64,000 nt of DNA from positions 124,001 through 188,000 of the forward strand of contig NZ_BBCD01000002.1 in assembly GCF_001311865.1 (NCBI RefSeq). The letters run 5' to 3'. The stretch comes from Piscibacillus salipiscarius JCM 13188. GTDB lineage: Bacteria; Bacillota; Bacilli; Bacillales; Alkalibacillaceae. The notes below the pieces were generated by a model. It was not told the origin of the DNA, searched no databases, and worked only from the letters and a program-made list of their open reading frames with translations. Shown one piece after another: positions 17,635 through 26,012 of the stretch. The translations under genes and the position numbers were made by a program. Position 1 is the first letter of the stretch; every line of letters starts with the position of its first letter.

Positions 17635-19245
17635 TTATAGTACCGCTATATGACCATCGGTTCGTGGCTCTGTTCCTCCGCACAAGACGCCCGTTTCCGG
17701 ATTTCGCCAAATAATTTGACCTCGTCCAAACTCACTATGATATAAGCTTCGTTTAATCACGTGGCCTCGCCTTTGAAGTGCTTGAGCGAGATGTTCGGGA
17801 AATGTCGGGTCTACATGCACGACTTTTTCCTTCATCCACTGCCACCTTGGGGCATCGAGTGACGCCTGAGGGTTTAAACCAAAATCAACCGTATTCATTA
17901 TAACCTGTACGTGACCTTGAGGCTGCATGAAGCCACCCATCACGCCAAATGGCCCAACGGCTTGTCCGTCTTTTGATAAAAACCCAGGGATAATCGTGTG
18001 ATACGTCTGTTTACCAGGTTTCAGTGCGTTGACATGGTTTTCATCAAGCTGGAACGTATGTCCACGGTTTTGCATGGCAATACCTGTTCCGGGAATGACG
18101 ATTCCAGAGCCGAAGCCCATGTAATTACTTTGAATGAACGATACCATATTTCCATCACCATCAGCCGTTGATAAATATACCGTTCCACCGCGCTGTGGCT
18201 CACCTGGTGTCGGGTCAAGCGCTTCTTCTCCGATTAGCTCACGGCGCTTTTCGGCATAGCCTTCCGATAGCAATTGTTCAGCTGTCACATCCATATGATC
18301 TTGCTGAGTAATGTACTCAAGTCCGTCCGTAAAGGTGAGTTTAATGGCCTCAATTTGTTTGTGGTACGTATCTAGCGAATCTTTCTCATTAAACTCATAA
18401 CCTTTTAAAATATTGAGCGCCATTAACGTAATAATTCCCTGACCATTCGGCGGAATCTCCCAAACGTCATAACCACGGTAATTCACTTTTATCGGATCAA
18501 CCCACTGCACTTGATAGTTTTCTAAATCCTCTTTAGATAAATAACCATTATGCTTTTTGAAAAATTGATCGATGACATCAGCAAGCTTGCCTGAGTAAAA
18601 GGATTTAGCCTTTGTAACAGAAATCTCTCTTAACGCATGTGCATGACCTGGCGATTTCCAAATTTCACCGGCTTTAGGCGCCCGTCCTTCAGGTGCAAAT
18701 GTTTTAAACCAATCTTCAAAAATATCTTCTTTAAAAATATCTTTGAACTTTTTATATGCCGACTCCCAGTGAAAAGCTAACGTTGGGCTAAGAGGAAAGC
18801 CTTCCTCCGCATAGCGAATCGCAGGTTCAAATAAATCCTCAAACGGCAGCACTCCAAACCGTTCAGATAACTCAGCCCAAGCAGCCGGGGTCCCCGGAAC
18901 GGTCACTGGTACTTTTCCAAACGTCGGCATTTCGTCATACCCTTCTGCCTTCAGCTTTTCAATTGAAATGTTTTGAGGCGCGTATCCACTTGCATTAAGC
19001 CCGTGGATTTTCCCATCAACCCACACAATCGCAAAGGCATCAGATCCAATTCCGTTCGATGTCGGTTCAACTACCGTAAGCGCAGCAGCCGTTGCAATCG
19101 CTGCATCCACTGCGTTTCCACCTCTACGAATCATTTCAAGCCCCGCTTCAGCAGCGAGCGGCTGAGATGTTGCCACCATTCCATTTTTGCTATAAACCGC
19201 ATGACGTCTCGACGCATACGGATAATACATGCTATCGAATTCCAT
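17635..19245 (-). CDS. ywrD: Gamma-glutamyltransferase/glutathione hydrolase (YwrD type)
   Basis: N-terminal nucleophile hydrolase of 536 residues that transfers or hydrolyses gamma-glutamyl groups. Motifs: ATSQPLAAEAGLEMIRRGGNAVDAAIA near residue 25, PTSNGIGSDAFAIVW near residue 62, and the autocleavage site with the catalytic threonine in RGGTVYLSTADGDGN near residue 355. GFGSGIVIPGTGIAMQNRG and GGFMQPQGHVQVIMN follow in the small subunit. There is no signal peptide, unlike secreted Ggt, which fits the YwrD subgroup and a cytoplasmic role. GGAGGAG precedes the ATG. It is monocistronic. Confidence 0.92.
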   Translation of the reverse strand: MEFDSMYYPYASRRHAVYSKNGMVATSQPLAAEAGLEMIRRGGNAVDAAIATAAALTVVEPTSNGIGSDAFAIVWVDGKIHGLNASGYAPQNISIEKLKAEGYDEMPTFGKVPVTVPGTPAAWAELSERFGVLPFEDLFEPAIRYAEEGFPLSPTLAFHWESAYKKFKDIFKEDIFEDWFKTFAPEGRAPKAGEIWKSPGHAHALREISVTKAKSFYSGKLADVIDQFFKKHNGYLSKEDLENYQVQWVDPIKVNYRGYDVWEIPPNGQGIITLMALNILKGYEFNEKDSLDTYHKQIEAIKLTFTDGLEYITQQDHMDVTAEQLLSEGYAEKRRELIGEEALDPTPGEPQRGGTVYLSTADGDGNMVSFIQSNYMGFGSGIVIPGTGIAMQNRGHTFQLDENHVNALKPGKQTYHTIIPGFLSKDGQAVGPFGVMGGFMQPQGHVQVIMNTVDFGLNPQASLDAPRWQWMKEKVVHVDPTFPEHLAQALQRRGHVIKRSLYHSEFGRGQIIWRNPETGVLCGGTEPRTDGHIAVL

Positions 19246-19319
19246 GTTGTCTCCTCCCCATATGTACGATGTCTAACTTTTAAGAAAACTTTTTTAAAAT
19301 TATAACATACGAGGCCGAA

Positions 19320-19487
19320 TTTTCTAGTGCAATCGGGGATTTGTCTAGTAAGTTGCTAAAATTGTCTAGTAAAACTACGAAATTGTCTAGTAAATTTGCG
19401 ATATTGTCTAGTAAATTTCGGATTTTGTCTAGTATTTTCACGAAATTGTCTAGTAAATCAAGAAAATTGTCTAGTAAAGCTCTGAAC
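19320..19487. repeat. 21-nt phased intergenic array, family C (TTGTCTAGTAAA-type)
   Basis: Eight consecutive units of exactly 21 nt. Each has the core TTGTCTAGTAAA, followed by 9 variable bases. The first unit is degenerate. On the minus strand the array is one open frame of LLDNFxx heptads, but it has no start codon. It lies between the ggt gene start and the ydaT terminator. Confidence 0.9.
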
Positions 19488-19502
19488 TTTTAAGCAAGAA
19501 AT

Positions 19503-19528
19503 AAAAATCCACCACGTGGCGGATTTTT
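19503..19528 (-). terminator. Terminator of the ydaT-like gene
   Basis: AAAAATCCaCC/GGcGGATTTTT around ACGT, overlapping the stop codon. T-runs on both sides make it potentially bidirectional. Confidence 0.7.
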
Positions 19529-19979
19529 ACTCATCCTCATATGAATGGGTTTCTTGCACATTTCCGTCTGAGTCCTGAATTTCTAAATACGTTCCTTTAT
19601 TCTTCGCAATCTCACGTCCACGTTTCACTGCTTCATCCTTCTGGTCAAACACATCCGACGCTTGATCAGCTGTTTTGGTTTGAACAGCCCAGCCATCATC
19701 GTGCTTAATAACCATCACACCCCGTTCCATGAGTTCAGGGCGACTGCTATGGTCATCATGGTCTTTAAGCTCCTTGGCTGATTTATCACGCATCTCTTGT
19801 CTTTCCTGGTCATTCGCGTTGTCATACCACTCTTTAGCCTGCTCAGTCCCAATCGGAATGGCCTGGTCTTCATCATAGCCATCTTCAAGCATGGCATTGA
19901 TAATTTCGATGGCTTTTAAACGCGTCGCTTCATTTAAGTTTTTCAATGAACTAGGGTAATCTTTTCGATCATAAGGCAT
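19527..19979 (-). CDS. ydaT: YdaT-like general stress protein (DUF2188)
   Basis: A 150-residue acidic cytoplasmic protein. The N-terminal half (MPYDRKDYPSSLKNLNEATR, AIEIINAMLEDGYDEDQAIPI) matches YdaT/ChaB-like proteins. The C-terminal 60 residues are a DUF2188 domain (GWAVQTKTADQAS, DEAVKRGREIAKNKGTYLEIQDSDGNVQ). B. subtilis YdaT belongs to the sigma-B stress regulon. A possible sigma-B promoter lies upstream here. GGAGGTG is 5 nt before the ATG. The molecular function is unknown. Confidence 0.8.
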   Translation of the reverse strand: MPYDRKDYPSSLKNLNEATRLKAIEIINAMLEDGYDEDQAIPIGTEQAKEWYDNANDQERQEMRDKSAKELKDHDDHSSRPELMERGVMVIKHDDGWAVQTKTADQASDVFDQKDEAVKRGREIAKNKGTYLEIQDSDGNVQETHSYEDE

Positions 19980-20010
19980 ATGAACACCTCCAAACTGTTA
20001 TACTTTAGCT

Positions 20011-20035
20011 ATTCCACTTTGAACTAACTTCAAAC
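20011..20035 (-). promoter_or_regulatory. Possible sigma-B promoter of the ydaT-like gene
   Basis: On the minus strand GTTTGA (20035-20030) is separated by 13 nt from TGGAAT (20016-20011). Each differs by about one base from the sigma-B consensus (GTTTAA, GGGAAT). The match is suggestive only. Confidence 0.4.
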
Positions 20036-20078
20036 ATTGCTAAAATAAAAATGACTACTCTTAGACAGGGGGCATTCC

Positions 20079-20914
20079 ATGTACCGCAACATTAAGGACT
20101 TATTATTTATTTATTTGGTTCATTTTCCTTTGCATTTGGGATTAACTATTTTGCTATTCCCAATATGCTATCAGAAGGCGGCGTCATCGGGATTACCATT
20201 ATTACGTATTACCTTTTTGAATGGTCCCCTGCATTAATGAACTTCTTACTTAATGCAACTTTACTCGCACTTGGGTACCGATTTTTCACTAAAAGAGCAA
20301 CCATTTATACCATCTTAGCTTTCGGAATATCATCTTTATTCCTTTATATAACAGAAGGTTGGGGTCATGAGATCGTAGGTGACACATTACTTGCCGCATT
20401 ATTTGCAGGGATATTCGTCGGGCTCGGAATCGGCTTGATGTTCCGCTCAGGTGGCACGGCTGGTGGTACAACGATTCTTGCCAAAATGTTAAACAAGTTA
20501 GTTGGCTGGGATGTAGGACCGACTATTTTATTTATTGATGTCCTCATTATTTTGGCTTCAGCCTTTGTCATCGGCCAGGAAAAAGCAATGTATACGTTGA
20601 TAGCGGTATATGTAGGGTCGAAAGTCATTGATATTGTCGTTGAAGGGGCTAGCCAGCGAACAGCCGTTATGATTATTTCTGGGGAAGGCGAGCGCGTACT
20701 CGATGACATTACAAGGCGAATGGCTCGTGGCGTGACCGTTCTAGAAGGTCGCGGAGGTTATTCCAACCTTAATAAAGAGGTCCTTTACATCGTGATCAAT
20801 AAACGCGAAATCGTTCAGCTAAGAAAAATTATAGAAAAGATAGACCCTGATGCCTACGTAACAACACACAGGGTTCAGGAAATCTTCAAGACAGGCTATA
20901 AAGGTGGTAAATAA
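20079..20914 (+). CDS. YitT-family membrane protein, frameshifted
   Basis: About 278 residues after repair. Five membrane helices (YitT/DUF161 domain, with GIGLMFRSGGTAGGTTILAKMLNK near residue 120) are followed by a cytoplasmic DUF2179 domain of about 80 residues (ERVLDDITRRMARGVTVLEGRGGYS, VLYIVINKREIVQLRKIIEKIDPDAYV). The frame breaks in the T/A-rich stretch near 20100-20112. One added T joins MYRNIKDLLFI to LFGSFSFAFGINYFAIPNML. AGGGGG lies 6 nt before the ATG at 20079. The family's biochemical function is not established; B. subtilis has several paralogues. Confidence 0.85.
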
Positions 20915-20915
20915 T

Positions 20916-20950
20916 AAGCGTACCCGCACACAATCGCGGGTACGCTTTTA
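20916..20950. terminator. Bidirectional terminator between yitT-like and hypothetical gene
   Basis: The 12-bp stem AAGCGTACCCGC/GCGGGTACGCTT is followed by TTTA on plus. It serves the convergent genes ending at 20914 and 20948. Confidence 0.8.
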
Positions 20951-21319
20951 TTCAATCTCATATGACGCTTCATACTCTTCAATAAATTTAGCAACTTCAT
21001 CTTCTTTCGCTGAATAAAATAGTGGATTATGAAAGCCTTCATCATGCGAATCATAGACAAAATAAATTGGATACTCATAAGAAATAGGGACGGGAACTCG
21101 GTCTCGCTTAGCATCATCTAACCCTGTTGGCCCCATTTGATCGACTGACTTATAGTCCATAACCCATTCTCCGTCGCCACTTTCAATCCACGCATTAATT
21201 TCTTCATCTGAATCGCCGATATGCTCTTTATAAACCATGAGTACAAATAAGCGGCCTGTACAATCGGGCTTCTTCTCCTCTTGCTTTTCATTACCAAACA
21301 ATTTACTAAATAACCCCAT
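20948..21319 (-). CDS. Hypothetical acidic protein, 123 aa
   Basis: I do not recognise this family. The protein starts with a short amphipathic segment (MGLFSKLFGNEKQEEKK), then a compact acidic domain with YSVxxYP-type aromatic residues (VPVPISYEYPIYFVYDSHDEG) and an acidic tail. There is no signal peptide or membrane helix. GAGGA is 3 nt before the ATG. It is convergent with the yitT-like gene and lies next to two DUF2188 stress-type genes, so a stress role is possible but unsupported. Confidence 0.7.
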   Translation of the reverse strand: MGLFSKLFGNEKQEEKKPDCTGRLFVLMVYKEHIGDSDEEINAWIESGDGEWVMDYKSVDQMGPTGLDDAKRDRVPVPISYEYPIYFVYDSHDEGFHNPLFYSAKEDEVAKFIEEYEASYEIE

Positions 21320-21377
21320 GCGTCCTCACCCTTTTTCTATATACTATCATATATAGAAAATTTTAGTACGCAAAATT

Positions 21378-21632
21378 TTACTCTTTTACATCATCATAAT
21401 TAAAATTCTCATTAATATCCCCGTCTTCACCTCGAACTTGGACATACGATTCATATTCATCTGAGATCTCATCTGCTCGCTTGAGTGCTTCTTTTTCAGT
21501 CGCAAAAGTTTCATGATCATTCTCTTGATTAATTAGATGGACAATCCAGTCGTCCCCTTTACGTTTGACGATCACACCATGCTCCTTCATCTCTGGCCTT
21601 GCCCCACTATGTTGACTATTCTCTTCAGACAT
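21378..21632 (-). CDS. Small DUF2188-domain protein
   Basis: An 84-residue protein. A short N-terminal segment (HSGARPEMKEHGVIVKRKGDDW) is followed by DUF2188 (TEKEALKRADEISDEYESYVQVRGEDGDIN). The C-terminal half resembles that of the YdaT-like protein at 19.5 kb, including the RPEM-x-x-HGV motif just before the domain, so the two are related. I chose the ATG at 21632, which AAGGAGG precedes; upstream methionines in the same frame have no ribosome site. Confidence 0.8.
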   Translation of the reverse strand: MSEENSQHSGARPEMKEHGVIVKRKGDDWIVHLINQENDHETFATEKEALKRADEISDEYESYVQVRGEDGDINENFNYDDVKE

Positions 21633-21850
21633 ATTTAACCTCCTTGAGTTTATCCTCTTCATAATATGGGTATATAAATAAATATAAATCATTTAAATGA
21701 CGTTATGAGATACTTCGCACAAATTAGTACACTGAGAATATTTCAAAAATTATTGCAAATCATTTTGGAATGTTGGTTCATTTTGTTATGATTAGAATAT
21801 AATAAATCATACTAAACTTATAGGAATTATAATTTAAGGAGGAATCACTT

Positions 21851-22504
21851 ATGTCAGAAGAACAACAAAATCCAATAAGCTTACCTAGAATTGGGGACAA
21901 AGCTCCAAACTTTGAAGTGAATACAACACAAGGACCTGTTAAATTAGAGGACTACAAAGGATCATGGCTGGTGTTGTTTTCTCACCCAGCAGATTTTACA
22001 CCAGTTTGCACAACAGAGTTCGTAGCCTTTCAGGAGATTTATCCTGAATTAAGAGAATTAAACACTGAGTTATTAGGATTAAGTGTCGACAGTGTTCAGT
22101 CTCATATTGCGTGGGTACGTAACATTGAGGAGAACTTTAATACCAAAATTGAATTCCCTGTTATTGCAGACTTAAGCAAAGAAGTAGCAACTAAATATGG
22201 TATGATTCATCCCAACGATAGCGGCACTGAAGCAAGCCGTGCTGTGTTCGTTATTGATGATCAGCAAGTGATCAAGTCTATTATTTACTACCCACTAACG
22301 ACTGGTCGTAACATGGCTGAAATCGTTCGTTTAGTCAAAGCACTACAAACTACGGTTAAACACCAGGTGTCAACGCCTGCTAACTGGACTGAAGGCGATG
22401 ACGTTTTAGTACCACCACCAGCTTCACAGCAGCAAGCTGAAGAACGCGCAAATGATGATAGCGTTGAAGTGATTGACTGGTACTTAGCAAAGAAAAAGTT
22501 ATAA
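21851..22504 (+). CDS. Peroxiredoxin (Prx6/1-Cys type)
   Basis: Thiol peroxidase of 217 residues. The peroxidatic cysteine is in HPADFTPVCTTEF (residue about 50), and the conserved arginine in SRAVFVID near residue 130 completes the active site. The long C-terminal region (TPANWTEGDDVLVPPPAS) is typical of the Prx6/AhpC2 group. No obvious resolving cysteine is seen, which suggests the 1-Cys mechanism. AAGGAGG lies 7 nt before the ATG. The small winged-helix gene 15 nt downstream probably shares its transcript. Confidence 0.92.
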   Translation: MSEEQQNPISLPRIGDKAPNFEVNTTQGPVKLEDYKGSWLVLFSHPADFTPVCTTEFVAFQEIYPELRELNTELLGLSVDSVQSHIAWVRNIEENFNTKIEFPVIADLSKEVATKYGMIHPNDSGTEASRAVFVIDDQQVIKSIIYYPLTTGRNMAEIVRLVKALQTTVKHQVSTPANWTEGDDVLVPPPASQQQAEERANDDSVEVIDWYLAKKKL

Positions 22505-22519
22505 GCCAGGTGAGCCCAA

Positions 22520-22738
22520 ATGCCTTGTGGTAAAAATGAAACGACACTCGCACCTTCGCAAATCGAACTGTTTTTGACCGCAATTGAGAACTCAGGCAAT
22601 GTTGATCAAATCAGAGAAAAAGTTAACCTGCCCGTTTTTAAGGTCAGAAGTGCATTGCGCGAGCTTGAAGGTGCAGGTTATATTGAAGAAGTAAACGAAG
22701 AATATGTTTTAACTGATAAAGGAATGGCCTCACTCTAA
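22520..22738 (+). CDS. Small winged-helix-like protein, 72 aa
   Basis: A 72-residue protein with an MPCGKN start, one leading cysteine, and a predicted winged helix (IREKVNLPVFKVRSALRELEGAGYIEEVNEEYVLTDKG). It may be a redox-related transcription factor, given the N-terminal cysteine and the upstream peroxiredoxin gene in the same operon. That role is inference. AGGTGA lies 6 nt before the ATG. Its 3' end overlaps the convergent MFS gene by 9 nt within a shared terminator. Confidence 0.75.
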   Translation: MPCGKNETTLAPSQIELFLTAIENSGNVDQIREKVNLPVFKVRSALRELEGAGYIEEVNEEYVLTDKGMASL

Positions 22739-22757
22739 CTCAGAGCGGGGCCTTTTT
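22726..22757. terminator. Terminator lying inside two convergent gene ends
   Basis: GGCCtCaCTCT/AGAGcGgGGCC with loop AACTC, followed by TTTTT on plus. It encodes the last residues of both the winged-helix gene and the MFS gene. Confidence 0.75.
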
Positions 22758-23929
22758 GCATTTCGATAAAAGAACAATCCAGATAATAGAGGCAAAATAA
22801 CGGCGACGAACACAACGCCATTCCAGCCAAACTGTGTCCAAATCACGCCAACACCAGTCCCGCCTACGGTTACACCAATATAATAACTAAACAAATAGAT
22901 ACTCGTCGCTCCGCTCTTGTGATGTTTCGCGGTTGCACCAACCCAAGACGAAGTAAGCGAATGAGCTGTGAAGAAGCCGAGGCACATGACCGCAAGCCCG
23001 AGGATAATCACGACCACATTTGAGATGACGGTCATCAACACTCCTGTCGCCATGATTATTAAACCGCTAAATAAAATGCGAACCGTTCCATATAAGTCCG
23101 CTAGTTTTCCTGCAATAGGCGAGCCAATGACACCCATTGAGTACGTTAAAAACAAGAGCGAGATCACTTGAATGGATAAGAAAAAAGGATCACCTTCCAA
23201 GTAGAAAGGCAAGTACACCCAAATCCCCGAAAAGCTCACTTGAATCATCATTCCGAAAATAAAAGCATAAATCAGCAGTGGATTTTTCAAATGAATAAAC
23301 ATCCCTTTTAAATCCTGCGAATAGGGCTGCTTTGAACTAGTGAAAGATTTTGATTTAGGTAATACGACTAAACACAATAGGGATATGACAAGTCCAAACA
23401 CACCTAACACATAAAAGCTTGACTCCCAGGTATAAGCCTCTGCCCAGAAACCGCCAAAGACTCTGCCTGCCATACCGCCAAGAGCGTTACTTGCGATATA
23501 AATCGTGACCGCTAAAGCGCGGCTGCCTGCTGCAACTTCTTCCGTTATGTAGGCAACGGCAACAGCTGGAAGGCCTGCGCAAAAGATCCCGACTAGTAAC
23601 CTTAAAAACACGAGTGCATAAAACGAATCAACCAATGGCATTAAAAAGAGTGGCACGACCGATAACAACATCGTCCACTTTAAAATGCCAATTCGTCCAA
23701 TTCGGTCCGAAACAAATCCAAACGCAAGCAAACTAATCATAAGTGAAAACGATGCAACGGAAAATAATAGACTCGACTCAGTTGCTGATACTCCAAATTC
23801 TTTTGCTAGAATAGGTAAAATAGGCTGGATAATATAAAGGTTTGAAAAGATAAAAACAGATGCCAGCATTAACCCTAGTGACAACTGCCAAAACCGCCCG
23901 TCCCTAAACGAATAGGCCGACTCTCCCAT
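22730..23929 (-). CDS. MFS transporter (YgaY/AraJ-like drug or metabolite exporter)
   Basis: A 399-residue transporter with 12 predicted helices. The MFS loop motif GFVSDRIGRIGILKW lies between helices 2 and 3 (residue about 72) and a related GKLADLYGTVRILFSG between helices 8 and 9. The central loop is short. It resembles YgaY/YybF-type Bacillus exporters. The substrate is unknown and no neighbouring regulator suggests one. A phased 21-nt array lies upstream of its start. Confidence 0.85.
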   Translation of the reverse strand: MGESAYSFRDGRFWQLSLGLMLASVFIFSNLYIIQPILPILAKEFGVSATESSLLFSVASFSLMISLLAFGFVSDRIGRIGILKWTMLLSVVPLFLMPLVDSFYALVFLRLLVGIFCAGLPAVAVAYITEEVAAGSRALAVTIYIASNALGGMAGRVFGGFWAEAYTWESSFYVLGVFGLVISLLCLVVLPKSKSFTSSKQPYSQDLKGMFIHLKNPLLIYAFIFGMMIQVSFSGIWVYLPFYLEGDPFFLSIQVISLLFLTYSMGVIGSPIAGKLADLYGTVRILFSGLIIMATGVLMTVISNVVVIILGLAVMCLGFFTAHSLTSSWVGATAKHHKSGATSIYLFSYYIGVTVGGTGVGVIWTQFGWNGVVFVAVILPLLSGLFFYRNAKRPRSELE

Positions 23930-24018
23930 GTTAATCCTTCTTTCGGTGCCATTAGTTGTCCATCATTTTATCAAACTATTGATGAAATCTCATCTAATGT
24001 AAGTTGTCCGTCAAAGCG

Positions 24019-24099
24019 TATCAGTCACTTTGGGAAGTTTATCGGTCACTTTTAGAATTTTATCAATCAGTTTTGGAAAATTATCGGTCGCTTTTTCTC
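24019..24099. repeat. 21-nt phased intergenic array, family D (TATCGGTCACTTT-type)
   Basis: Three exact 21-nt units and a partial fourth, with core TATCRGTCACTTT. A degenerate earlier unit may precede them. The array lies between the MFS start and the terminator of the acetyltransferase gene. Confidence 0.8.
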
Positions 24100-24116
24100 T
24101 ACAAAAAAAGACCCCT

Positions 24117-24638
24117 CTAGAGGTCTCCATGCCAGATGATTTCGCCTTTTTGCTGATTGGGATCCACATTGACGTTAAAATTATGCTTTTCATAAAAATA
24201 CGTCAGACGATTTAAATGATCCCAATCACGCTCAACTAAATCACCTGTAATATATTGATAGTTAAACTCTTTGACTAAATCTTTTAAATAATTCATTAAA
24301 ATAGACCCATACCCTTGATCCTCAGGCCCTTTTATATCGGCAATATGAACGGTTTGTTCATCTTTAAATTCAAGCTGCATACAGGAATCCCAGTGGCCTT
24401 TAAATGGTCCTGCGCAATCATTGACCATCAGCTGCCCCTTCTCATCATCAGCATCCTTAAACACAATCACCCAATTATCCTGCTTTGTTTGGTCAATGCC
24501 AACAATGTCATATTTCTTTGAGATTTCCTTTATATTTTCACGCATTCGAAGAACTTGGAACTCCATGTTCTCAAGTTCAGCTTGTCGCTCCTCTTGAGTC
24601 TGTTCAGCTTCAAGCTCTAATAACCTTGGAAAACTCAT
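24117..24638 (-). CDS. GNAT-like acetyltransferase domain protein
   Basis: A 173-residue protein. The N-terminal 45 residues form a coiled coil rich in Glu and Gln (LLELEAEQTQEERQAELENMEFQ). The C-terminal part has the acetyl-CoA-binding pattern of GNAT enzymes (ADIKGPEDQGYGSILMNYL near residue 105) and the late YFYEKHNFNV motif. The acetyl acceptor is unknown. AAAGGGG is 6 nt before the ATG. A short hairpin (AGACC...GGTCT) at 24109-24126 overlaps the stop codon and probably terminates it. Confidence 0.7.
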   Translation of the reverse strand: MSFPRLLELEAEQTQEERQAELENMEFQVLRMRENIKEISKKYDIVGIDQTKQDNWVIVFKDADDEKGQLMVNDCAGPFKGHWDSCMQLEFKDEQTVHIADIKGPEDQGYGSILMNYLKDLVKEFNYQYITGDLVERDWDHLNRLTYFYEKHNFNVNVDPNQQKGEIIWHGDL

Positions 24639-24699
24639 CGAATGCCCCTTTCTTTAAAACTCAAACACACAATTGGGCATTATACAAGAATTCTCACAT

Positions 24700-25653
24700 C
24701 TATGCAAGTTCATAGCTTCGGATCGAATCGATAAACAAATCGACTAACCTTTCCCGGTCCACATCATGAAGTACGTAGGCATTTGGCTGCCTTCCTAATG
24801 TGTCTAAGTAATCAACAAAGGTCGTACCTGCGGTTAAAGGTGAGTTACGTTCAACCGTAACATAATAAAAATTACCACTAAATAGACTCGGGTCAATAAT
24901 ATAGGCTGCAGCGCACACATCATGGAGCCTGACTACATCTTCAAAGTAAGTCACATTAAAAGGCGAACCCATAGATGCTTCCTGGTAAAACTTCAGCATT
25001 CGGTAGACCTTATCGGATAAATCACTATTAATTGCACGAATGTTCTCAAGCTCGGGTTCCGTTAAAAATGCTTGCCTCGTCGCATCAAGGCCACTCATGA
25101 TGACAGGAACGCCGGACCTAAAAACTAACTCCGCAGCATCAGGGTCTGCATAAATATTAAATTCTGCTGTCGGAATAACATTACCTCCCATCACCGCACC
25201 GCCCATCATCGAAATCCTTTTAATATTCGACTTTAACTCAGGATGGGTACTTAACAACAAGCCGACGTTCGTTAACGGCCCGCTCGTCACAATGGTAATT
25301 GGCACATCCGATTTAGAGATGACATCATACATCGCTGATATCGCTGTTCTTATACTTCCAGGAAAATTAGATTTAGGAAAAACCACATTTCCCGTACCTG
25401 TTTCGCCATGAAAATCTGGTGCTGTCTCAAGTGACTTAAAAATTGGCTTATTTAAACCTCGAGCAACCTCAATCTCCTTACCTAAGTAACTCACCATTTT
25501 TAGTGCATTTTCATATGTTTGGTTCTGCTCTAAATTTCCAGGGGCAGTTGTAATTAATTGAACATCCAATTTTTCATGAATGAGCGCTACCAACAACATC
25601 ATAAAATCATCTATGCCAGGATCTGTATCAATAATAACAGGAGTTTGTGCCAC
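24700..25653 (-). CDS. Inosine-uridine preferring nucleoside hydrolase
   Basis: Hydrolyses ribonucleosides to ribose and base. At 317 residues it is family length. The calcium-binding motif DTDPGIDD is at residues 9-16, the ribose-binding asparagine region PTAEFNIYADPDAA near residue 163, TSGPLTNVG near residue 120, and the catalytic histidine region RLHDVCAAAY near residue 240. It starts with GTG at 25653, 6 nt after TTGGAGG. It stands alone, so its link to other genes is unclear. Confidence 0.9.
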   Translation of the reverse strand: MAQTPVIIDTDPGIDDFMMLLVALIHEKLDVQLITTAPGNLEQNQTYENALKMVSYLGKEIEVARGLNKPIFKSLETAPDFHGETGTGNVVFPKSNFPGSIRTAISAMYDVISKSDVPITIVTSGPLTNVGLLLSTHPELKSNIKRISMMGGAVMGGNVIPTAEFNIYADPDAAELVFRSGVPVIMSGLDATRQAFLTEPELENIRAINSDLSDKVYRMLKFYQEASMGSPFNVTYFEDVVRLHDVCAAAYIIDPSLFSGNFYYVTVERNSPLTAGTTFVDYLDTLGRQPNAYVLHDVDRERLVDLFIDSIRSYELA

Positions 25654-25734
25654 AAAAAACCTCCAATAAAAATGAACTTTACTTCATCTTATTGAAGGTG
25701 ACCTGAAATGTTGTTAAGATTATACAGGAAAATA

Positions 25735-25864
25735 TTACAACTGACGTTTTTGCTCAATGAATTGTTTAACGTCCTCCAAGCATAACCCAAGCTCCCTAGC
25801 TTCCTTAAGTAATTCCACCCACTCTCGGTCTAACAACTGATCACTTTTTTTCCCGAACTGACAC
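25735..25864 (-). CDS. SinI-like anti-repressor micro-gene, one-base frame break
   Basis: A short gene lying beyond the riboswitch. Its C-terminal 35 residues (LLDREWVELLKEARELG, LCLEDVKQFIEQKRQL) match the SinI/SinR dimerisation domain, which in B. subtilis SinI binds SinR to derepress biofilm genes. The GTG at 25864 lies 8 nt after GGGGAGGAG. Its frame joins the SinI domain if the seven-A run (25845-25851 on plus) is read as six, giving a 42-residue protein starting MSVREKSDQ. This fits SinI length (40-57). The indel matches the homopolymer error pattern seen throughout. Without it the domain still has an open frame but no good start. SinR is not in this window. Confidence 0.7.
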
Positions 25865-25890
25865 CGTTTGTACTCCTCCCCACATGATCA

Positions 25891-25975
25891 GAGGCAGCTG
25901 TGCTATCATAGGCCACCCCCAGACCCTTAGACCACCAGCTTTGCGTCCCACTCTTTCAAGTGGTTTGCCTTTTCT
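25891..25975 (-). promoter_or_regulatory. Cyclic di-GMP-I (GEMM-I) riboswitch
   Basis: On the minus strand the conserved GEMM-I core is readable: GGCAAACC, a GAAA tetraloop on the CCACTT/GAGTGG stem, then GGGACGCAAAGC, GGTCTAAGGG and later GGCCTATGATAGC. These give the tetraloop and its receptor (CTAAG...TATG). P1 closes as AGGCA/TGCCT. The ribosome site of the SinI-like gene begins about 20 nt after P1, so control could be on translation or by a switch of the adjacent hairpin. It would let c-di-GMP set the level of an anti-repressor of matrix genes. The aptamer is recognised from consensus memory; no covariance search was possible here. Confidence 0.85.
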
Positions 25976-26012
25976 AGAACAACTGGTATTTTTTTCTTCT
26001 AATTGATATACT

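Noticed and set aside
25740-25990. The stretch between the nucleoside hydrolase and the Crp/Fnr gene as empty spacer
   Set aside because: The minus strand holds a readable GEMM-I aptamer and a SinI-domain frame.
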